A DNA stretch of 64,000 bases from Flavobacteriaceae bacterium PS02334 (GTDB taxonomy: Bacteria; Bacteroidota; Bacteroidia; Flavobacteriales; Flavobacteriaceae): the NCBI GenBank assembly GCA_029959295.1, contig JASCOH010000004.1:124001-188000 (forward strand). The letters are read 5' to 3'. Position numbers and translations under genes: made by a program. Of this stretch, positions 59,601-64,000 are shown piece by piece (positions within the stretch are counted from its first letter, which is position 1; each line of letters opens with the position of its first letter). Under the pieces are notes generated by a model. The model searched no databases, was not told the DNA's origin, and saw only the letters and a program-made list of their open reading frames with translations.

Positions 59601-60051
59601 CATATGGATCTTCCATATCCACCCAGTAGCCCATTTTTTCAGTAAGGTCGTTCCACACGTCGGTGTAACGCATTACTGTTTTTTTACAGGCTTCGTTATA
59701 TTCTTCGATGGAAATTGTTTTTCCGATATCTTCTTTTGTAATTCCGAGTTCTTTTTCGGTTCCCAATTCTACTGGCAAACCGTGGGTGTCCCAGCCGGCT
59801 TTTCTTTTTACTTGAAAGCCTTTTTGGGTTTTATAACGACAAAAAATATCTTTAATCGCTCGAGCCATCACGTGGTGAATTCCAGGCAGTCCGTTTGCAG
59901 AAGGCGGTCCTTCAAAAAATACGTAAGGCTGGTTTCCTTCGCGCGTGGTTATGCTTTTCTCGAAGATATTCTCTTTTTTCCAGAAATCAAGTACTTCAGA
60001 CGCTACTGTTGGCAGGTCAAGTCCTTTATATTCAGTAAATTTTGTGCTCAT
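56650..60051 (-). CDS. ileS: isoleucyl-tRNA synthetase, long form
   Basis: IleRS charges tRNA-Ile. The 1,133-residue protein has the class I HIGH-type motif in GPPSANGLPGIHHVMARAIKD (near 49-69), the editing (CP1) domain (about 190-440), the KMSKR loop in LDKNGQKMSKRLGN (near 675) and a long C-terminal region (about 900-1133) in place of the zinc finger of the shorter ~940-residue bacterial form. Length and C-terminus fit the eukaryote-like type usual in Bacteroidota; some of these resist mupirocin, but resistance cannot be read from sequence alone. The heptamer repeat at 60093-60123 lies upstream; the DksA-like gene follows. Confidence 0.96.
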   Translation of the reverse strand: MSTKFTEYKGLDLPTVASEVLDFWKKENIFEKSITTREGNQPYVFFEGPPSANGLPGIHHVMARAIKDIFCRYKTQKGFQVKRKAGWDTHGLPVELGTEKELGITKEDIGKTISIEEYNEACKKTVMRYTDVWNDLTEKMGYWVDMEDPYVTYKPKYMESVWWLLKQIYDKGLLYKGYTIQPYSPKAGTGLSSHEVNQPGAYRDVTDTTIVAQFKTLQETLPSFLQGFGDVHFLAWTTTPWTLPSNTALTVGPKIDYVLVKTFNQYTFEPINVVLAKNLVGKQFGKGFFASEDDADFDNVKNGDKQLPYKILTESKGADLVGIKYEQLLPYALPYQNPENAFRVISGDFVTTEDGTGIVHTAPTFGADDAKVAKEATPEVPPMLVLDENGTPVPLVDLQGKFTSHMGDFAGKYVKNEYYDAGTAPEKSVDVEIAIRLKEENKAFKVEKYVHSYPHSWRTDEPLLYYPLDSWFIKVTDVKDRMFDLNDTINWKPKSTGEGRFGNWLKNANDWNLSRSRYWGIPLPIWRTEDKKEEVLIGSVEELYNAIEKSIEAGFQKENPFKGFEIGNMSETNYDLVDLHKNVVDEITLVSASGKPMKRESDLIDVWFDSGAMPYAQWHYPFENKDKIDENKDFPADFIAEGVDQTRGWFYTLHAIGTLVFDKVAYKNVVSNGLVLDKNGQKMSKRLGNATDPFETIKEYGPDATRWYMISNANPWDNLKFDIEGIAEVKRKFFGTLYNTYSFFSLYANIDGFTYAEAEIPLNERPEIDRWILSELNTLIKDVDAFYADYEPTRATRAISDFVQENLSNWYVRLCRRRFWKGEYAQDKIAAYQTLYTCLLTVAKLSAPVAPFFMDKLYRDLTQATHTEDFDSVHLAEFPKYADNFVDKSLESRMQKAQTISSLVLSLRKKEMIKVRQPLQKVMIPVLDDRQKAEIEAVSDLIKAEVNVKEIELLDDASGILVKQIKPNFKALGPRFGKDMGLISKEIQNLSQGQINELDKAGALDIVISGKSINLTSEDVEISSQDIEGWLVANANGITVALDITISDELRKEGIARELVNRIQNIRKDSGFEVTDKIKVQVQRDGILEEALQANSEYIKAETLTEELLIEDKVENGIEVEFDEIKTKILISK

Positions 60052-60092
60052 TATTGTCGTTTTCTAAAATCAATTTGCGAATGTAATAAATA

Positions 60093-60123
60093 GTTATGAG
60101 TTATGGGTTATGAGTTATGAGTT
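60093..60123. repeat. 7-bp tandem repeat GTTATGA upstream of ileS
   Basis: GTTATGA occurs four times head to tail (60093-60099, 60100-60106 with one change, 60107-60113, 60114-60120), followed by GTT. On the minus strand it reads CATAACT repeats, 42 bp before the ileS start. Confidence 0.85.
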
Positions 60124-60180
60124 TTTGGGCTGTTTAAGAGCTGCTAATTATTACTATTCTATTGTTAGAAAATTTTTCTA

Positions 60181-60582
60181 TTATCTATTTTTCCAATAAT
60201 CAATTAAATCGCTCAAGACTTCTTTTAGCTTTTCAATAGAATTTGGCTTTTGGAAAAAACCGTTGATTTGTCTTTTGAAGGCTTCTTCGGCTGTAAATTC
60301 ATTCCATGCGCTTGTGAAATATAAAAACGGTATTTTCTTTTCTGTGATTTGAGTTTCGTTAAGCATGTCGTCTCTAAGTTCAAAACCGTTCCTCTTTGGC
60401 ATGCTGATGTCTGAAATAATTAAGAAGGGATGGCAATTTTCTTTCAACAGATAGTCTATAACAATAGTGCTGTCATTTAAAAGAACAATCTCATTGGTTA
60501 CAAGGCTTGAAAGCACTTCTTTAAAAAGTTCTGTATCGTCAGTATCATCATCAATTACGATTATCGGACCGTCTTTTTTCAT
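60181..60582 (-). CDS. single-domain response regulator (receiver only)
   Basis: A 133-residue CheY-like protein with no output domain. The acidic pocket is IDDDTDD (residues 10-16); the phospho-acceptor is D58 in LIISDISMP; YFTS near 93 supplies the Thr/Ser switch and FFQKP near 115 the Lys. No histidine kinase gene is near, so it is an orphan. The frame extends upstream to 60642, but the TAATTTTG -7 box at 60608-60601 lies inside that extension; the ATG at 60582 (MKKDGPIIVIDDD) is the better start. Confidence 0.9.
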   Translation of the reverse strand: MKKDGPIIVIDDDTDDTELFKEVLSSLVTNEIVLLNDSTIVIDYLLKENCHPFLIISDISMPKRNGFELRDDMLNETQITEKKIPFLYFTSAWNEFTAEEAFKRQINGFFQKPNSIEKLKEVLSDLIDYWKNR

Positions 60583-60857
60583 AGCAAATTTTAAGTGACA
60601 CAAAATTATCCATGAATAACTTATTGCTCTTATATAATTCACGTTTAAAGTTGAAGAATAACAATTGTTTTTCCATACTGCTAAAATGTTTCTATCTAAT
60701 CTTTATCAAAGGCGAGCCATTTTTATTTACTAAAAATCATTTGGCTTCCTCTAAACCAGCAATAAAAATATCCTATTAACAAAAAAATCAGGTAATTATA
60801 CTGTTTTTTAACATTTGTTTAATATCGAAATTTGCGATTAACAAAAAACTACAAAAA

Positions 60858-62309
60858 ATGAAAAATTTAGCCCCCCTACACCTGAAGAACTTCTGCTATG
60901 TTGTTCTCAGCTGTTTTTTATTGACTGCATGCAAAAAAGACGAAAAAAATGCAGACGATGAAAAAAGCCCTGAATTAGCCTACAAACAAGAAGCCACCGC
61001 CTGTGAATGTGAATCTTCTTGGTTTCCGCATGCACAGACGCCTCCTCCTGCAGAAGGAAAAGGGAGTCCGTTTGATACTAATTCTACAACCAACTGCATG
61101 TTTCACCAATGGTCTTGGCAGAAATTCTTGTGGCTTACAAAACCGCAGGCAAACAACAATCCTTTGTTTTTAAATGAACTGACTCAGGTTTCTGACGCTT
61201 TGATTCCGGTTCAAGAGCAAAAAGACGCTGCTATTGTGCTTACTTACACACAGCAGGCGGGTTCTAATGGCGTGCTGACTGCGAATCCGCATTATGGAGG
61301 AAATGATGAAATTGTAAAAGATGGTACGGTTTACTATTCAATTCACGCGAACGAGACCTTATTAAAGGCTGCGAAAAACTATAAAGACAGCATCCTTTCT
61401 AAAAAACTGCCTGAGAATAACTTAAAGACATTCCCGATTGGGTCATTAGAACTTAAGGTATCTTGGATTGATGTTAACACGATAAAAGCTGACAAGCAGA
61501 AGGACTATTTTGTTACAACAGCAGCCGTTACTAAAGACGGAAAAACATTTACGCAAAAAAGAGTTGCCCTTTTGGGAATGCACGTGGTGGGTGTCGTAAT
61601 CAACCATCCTGAATTTATCTGGGCTACTTTTCAGCATAAAGATTTGGCTCCTTCCTATGATTGGAAAAAAAATCATGCCGCTAGTGTAGAAGAAAAATTG
61701 TTGTATGCGAAAGGCGAAACTAGCGGACTGAACGGTATCACATGGACAAAGAATGGTCCTGCAACGCCTCTTAAACCTTATGATTTGTTTCAATTTGGAG
61801 TTCCGAAAGTACCGGGCGGTGATTTTATGAAAACGGCACAACAGGAACCGATGAACTTTGATAATATAAAAACGATCAATGACTGTGTGGCTTCAAAACT
61901 TGACGATGTTTGGAAAAACTACTTCTATAATGGTTCAATCTGGATTAATACGGATGGAATGCCGCCGATAAAACAGGCTGAAACAATGATTACTTGGGGC
62001 GACACTCTTGACAGTGCAGAACCAGGTGCGATTGCAAGAGGTTCATTGAACAATGCGAATATCACGATGGAAACGTTCACGCAAACTTTTGAAAGTGAAA
62101 TGGACAGCATCAGCGTATCGAATTTAGCAAACTGTCTTTCTTGCCACAATGCGGTGAGTTTTGTGAAAGGAAACCCAAGGTCTCCGTTGTATATAAGCCA
62201 TGTTTTCAATGCTTATATCAAAAGCAGCCAAGGACAGACAAGAATTCAGATCGATCAGCTGAAAGATGCCGATTTCAAAAAAGAATTACAAAAAAGAGCC
62301 GCGAGATAA
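60858..62309 (+). CDS. lipoprotein with one c-type haem site, function unknown
   Basis: A 483-residue lipoprotein: signal MKNLAPLHLKNFCYVVLSC and a second candidate lipobox LLTACKK (Cys 25), then a charged linker. A Cys pair follows in ATACECESSWF. TNCMFHQWSWQKFLWLTKP near 82-100 is a conserved-looking aromatic block. The C-terminus holds NLANCLSCHNAVSF near 420-433, a CXXCH haem c attachment motif, with possible Met ligands in the nearby MDSI or MET segments. The central region has no family I recognise. It may be a periplasmic electron carrier or haem enzyme; that is inference. It stands alone with its own terminator. Confidence 0.78.
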   Translation: MKNLAPLHLKNFCYVVLSCFLLTACKKDEKNADDEKSPELAYKQEATACECESSWFPHAQTPPPAEGKGSPFDTNSTTNCMFHQWSWQKFLWLTKPQANNNPLFLNELTQVSDALIPVQEQKDAAIVLTYTQQAGSNGVLTANPHYGGNDEIVKDGTVYYSIHANETLLKAAKNYKDSILSKKLPENNLKTFPIGSLELKVSWIDVNTIKADKQKDYFVTTAAVTKDGKTFTQKRVALLGMHVVGVVINHPEFIWATFQHKDLAPSYDWKKNHAASVEEKLLYAKGETSGLNGITWTKNGPATPLKPYDLFQFGVPKVPGGDFMKTAQQEPMNFDNIKTINDCVASKLDDVWKNYFYNGSIWINTDGMPPIKQAETMITWGDTLDSAEPGAIARGSLNNANITMETFTQTFESEMDSISVSNLANCLSCHNAVSFVKGNPRSPLYISHVFNAYIKSSQGQTRIQIDQLKDADFKKELQKRAAR

Positions 62310-62332
62310 TTCTAACCCTAGCCTTCTTTTTT

Positions 62333-62377
62333 AAAAAGCGCCTTGATTTTAGCAATAAAGTCAAGGTGTTTTTTTGT
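62333..62377 (+). terminator. terminator after the haem-site lipoprotein gene
   Basis: CGCCTTGA and TCAAGGTG pair (one G-T) around a 14-base loop, with a T-run on the plus strand, 24 bp after the stop codon. Confidence 0.75.
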
Positions 62378-62379
62378 TT

Positions 62380-62605
62380 GGATAAGCTTATCTAAAATTC
62401 GGACGTGCTTAGCAAGCTTTTCTATATACTTAAAAAGAGTTCGGTGAGGCTTAGTAAACTTTTTGATATGCTTATTAAACTTTAAGCAAGGCCTATTAAG
62501 AGTTGGGATGTGCTTAGTAAGAATTAGGCAATGCTAATTACACTTTCGGATATGCTTATCAAGGGTTCGGCAATGCTTATCAGAGAATTGACCTTTTATT
62601 AGTGA
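62380..62605. repeat. degenerate ~21-bp tandem repeats, TATGCTTATTAAGAGTTCGG type
   Basis: About ten head-to-tail units of 20-22 bp: CGTGCTTAGCAAGCTTTTC, TGAGGCTTAGTAAACTTTTT, TATGCTTATTAAACTTTAAG, TGTGCTTAGTAAGAATTAGG, AATGCTAATTACACTTTCGG, TATGCTTATCAAGGGTTCGG, AATGCTTATCAGAGAATTG. The common core is GCTTA(T/G)(T/C)AA. No frame is open through the array. Confidence 0.75.
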
Positions 62606-62724
62606 GAATAAGGCTTTAGGCTTAATTTCTAGATAGAAAGATGGCTTTTCGGACAAAATAGTATGTTTGTAGTTTTTTAGATTTGGATATGTTTTATATT
62701 TGGCGCAATGTTATCTTAATCGTC

Positions 62725-63183
62725 ATGAAAATTCGAAAATTCGAAACTTCCGATACACCTCGATTGATCGAACTGCTTCGATTAAATACTCCGGATTATT
62801 TTTCTGCTAGTGAAGAGGCGGACCTCATTTATTATCTAAAAAATGAAATCGAGCATTATTTTGTGCTTCTTGTAAACGATGTAATCTTAGGCTGTGGTGG
62901 TTTCAATTTATCGGATGACAAAGAAACGGGAAAGATTTCTTGGGATATTTTTCATCCGGAAAGTCAGGGAAAAGGACTTGGAACGACGCTGACGAATTAT
63001 AGAATTGAGCGCATGAAGGAAATTAAAAGCGTGAAGAAAATTTCTGTGAGAACATCGCAATTGGTTTATCCATTCTATGCGAAATTTGGGTTGGAGCTTA
63101 AGGAAGTCGTGAAGGATTATTGGGCTGCAGGTTTTGATTTGTATCAATTGGAAGCTGACGCAGAATTTGTTACCTTGCAGTAA
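62725..63183 (+). CDS. GNAT family N-acetyltransferase
   Basis: A 152-residue acetyltransferase. MKIRKFETSDTPRLIELLRLN opens the GNAT fold; HPESQGKGLGTTLTNYRIERM (near 82-102) is motif A, whose QGKGLG loop binds acetyl-CoA; VYPFYAKFGLELKEV is the motif B end. The substrate is unknown. A longer frame starts at 62683, but the TATATTTG -7 box at 62695-62702 lies inside it, so the ATG at 62725 is preferred. An AraC-type gene follows after 6 bp, so these two are cotranscribed. Confidence 0.9.
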   Translation: MKIRKFETSDTPRLIELLRLNTPDYFSASEEADLIYYLKNEIEHYFVLLVNDVILGCGGFNLSDDKETGKISWDIFHPESQGKGLGTTLTNYRIERMKEIKSVKKISVRTSQLVYPFYAKFGLELKEVVKDYWAAGFDLYQLEADAEFVTLQ

Positions 63184-63189
63184 ATAATT

Positions 63190-63615
63190 ATGAAGATGAT
63201 ACTTGAAGCGAAACTTCCGAAGAAAATACTTTTAAGACAGCACGAAATTACGGCTGCTTATTTAAAAGAAATCGACAAACATTTGCTGGATATTGTGGAA
63301 GAGCGCTGTTTTGAAATGTTTGAAATCAGAGATTTTGCTGGAATTTTGCACATTCATCCCACGCATTTGAGCAACACGATCAAACTGACGACAGGCAAAC
63401 ATCCTTGTTATTTTTTTGAGGAAAAAATATTAGCTATTGCCAAAGGAATGCTGGAAACCAATGAAAAATCAATTGGTTCGATTGCCGCTTTGCTGACTTA
63501 TGATCCGTCAAACTTTACGAAATTCTTCAAAGCTTTTACCGGAATGACGCCAAAACAATACCGACAATCTTTTTTTGAGAAATCAATTCAAAATTCGGAA
63601 GCTATCACCATTTAA
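63190..63615 (+). CDS. short AraC-type transcriptional regulator
   Basis: A 141-residue regulator that is almost only the AraC DNA-binding domain: a first helix-turn-helix near 50-75 (FAGILHIHPTHLSNTIKLTTGKHP) and a second near 95-120 (SIGSIAALLTYDPSNFTKFFK), then FTGMTPKQYRQSFF. The ~45 N-terminal residues are helical and too short for a classic sensor domain. It follows the GNAT gene by 6 bp and lies 73 bp before an SDR gene, which it may control. Confidence 0.9.
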   Translation: MKMILEAKLPKKILLRQHEITAAYLKEIDKHLLDIVEERCFEMFEIRDFAGILHIHPTHLSNTIKLTTGKHPCYFFEEKILAIAKGMLETNEKSIGSIAALLTYDPSNFTKFFKAFTGMTPKQYRQSFFEKSIQNSEAITI

Positions 63616-63688
63616 ACTGTACTACTCACCATTTTTCCCAAGCACATTCTCAGTAATTTTACATCACTAAATTTTAATAAAAAATAAG

Positions 63689-64000
63689 ATGGCAAATAGT
63701 AAAATTGTTCTTGTAACAGGCGGTAGCCGTGGACTTGGAAAAAATATGGCTTTAAGTTTGGCTAAAAAAGGACTTGACGTAATTCTGACGTACAACAGCA
63801 AAAAAGACGAAGCTGACGCTGTGGTTTCTGAAATCGAATCTTTGGGACAAAAAGCGCTTGCACTGCAATTAAATGTAGGCGAATCAAAAACTTTTGATGC
63901 TTTTTTTGAAACTTTAAAAGCAACATCAAAAACTACTTTCGGAACTGATAAAATTGATTATTTGGTAAACAATGCTGGCATTGGAATCTATGGCGCTTTC
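63689..64000 (+). CDS. SDR family oxidoreductase, C-terminus cut by window edge
   Basis: The first 104 residues of a short-chain dehydrogenase/reductase. VLVTGGSRGLGKNMA is the TGxxxGxG nucleotide-binding loop (residues about 7-21); the Lys/Asn-rich stretch after strand 2 (TYNSKKDEAD) suggests NADP preference, and LVNNAGIG is the NNAG motif. The catalytic Ser-Tyr-Lys lies beyond the edge. The substrate cannot be told. It is downstream of the short AraC regulator, a common pairing. Confidence 0.9.
   Translation, partial: MANSKIVLVTGGSRGLGKNMALSLAKKGLDVILTYNSKKDEADAVVSEIESLGQKALALQLNVGESKTFDAFFETLKATSKTTFGTDKIDYLVNNAGIGIYGAF

Larger units (their letters stand above)
62310..62724. other. intergenic region with terminator and degenerate tandem repeats
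   Basis: No gene is visible in these 415 bp. It holds the terminator at 62333-62377, the ~21-bp repeats at 62380-62605 and a TATATTTG -7 box at 62695-62702 for the GNAT gene. Confidence 0.6.

Noticed and set aside
60583-60642. Upstream start for the receiver protein
   Set aside because: The extension contains the TAATTTTG -7 box and adds 20 residues that receivers lack.
62380-62605. Degenerate CRISPR array
   Set aside because: Units are ~21 bp, contiguous and all partly alike; there are no spacers and no cas genes nearby.

Overview
The window reads as chromosomal DNA of a member of the Flavobacteriaceae, most likely Flavobacterium. The evidence is the low GC content, promoters of the Bacteroidota type (TTG, about 20 bases, TANNTTTG), scarce Shine-Dalgarno sites, a type IX secretion (T9SS)/gliding-style locus (giant type-B CTD protein, PorP/SprF protein, OmpA/PD40 protein), a TonB-dependent receptor with a CarboxypepD_reg N-terminus, and a long-form IleRS. 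I saw no tRNA, rRNA, CRISPR array, insertion sequence or prophage.

Layout. 0-6.6 kb: a partial alpha/beta hydrolase, then the leftward yceD-rpmF-fabH-accB-accC fatty-acid block, pdxA, and rightward ribE. 6.6-8.8 kb: a 65-residue Pro-rich one-helix protein and two related small secreted proteins. 9-20.7 kb: ompA-like, sprF-like and a giant adhesin-like gene (about 2,573 aa, twelve ~77-aa Ig-like repeats), with a divergent S24-like regulator that lacks the expected catalytic residues. 20.8-24 kb: a lipoprotein, a serine hydrolase and an AraC regulator. 24.3-30.6 kb: a complete RND efflux operon (GbsR/MarR-type regulator, adaptor, pump, outer-membrane channel). 30.7-35.7 kb: two tandem RlpA proteins, two unknown small proteins, a CPA2 antiporter and a DedA protein. 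36-40.8 kb: a TonB receptor and pgi. 40.9-48.2 kb: an M23 peptidase, tryptophan 2,3-dioxygenase, DUF3108 protein, hppD, hmgA and an amino acid permease, which together suggest aromatic amino acid breakdown. 48.3-60 kb: patatin/outer-membrane protein, uvrC, an AspA/AstE-like hydrolase, Fic, 5-formyl-THF cyclo-ligase, lspA, a DksA-like protein and ileS. 60-64 kb: an orphan receiver, a lipoprotein with one CXXCH haem site, a GNAT, a short AraC regulator and a partial SDR.

The most interesting non-coding signals are these: a candidate ~110-nt small RNA with its own promoter and terminator (43.93-44.08 kb); a palindromic operator candidate inside the promoter of the efflux regulator (30.63 kb); interleaved perfect inverted repeats plus a 41-bp direct repeat in the 24.0-24.2 kb gap; two unrelated gaps filled with degenerate ~21-bp tandem repeats (35.8 and 62.4-62.6 kb); a REP-like palindrome at 0.8 kb; and a consensus promoter that would give uvrC an almost leaderless transcript. 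Family assignments come from reading motifs, not from database searches.
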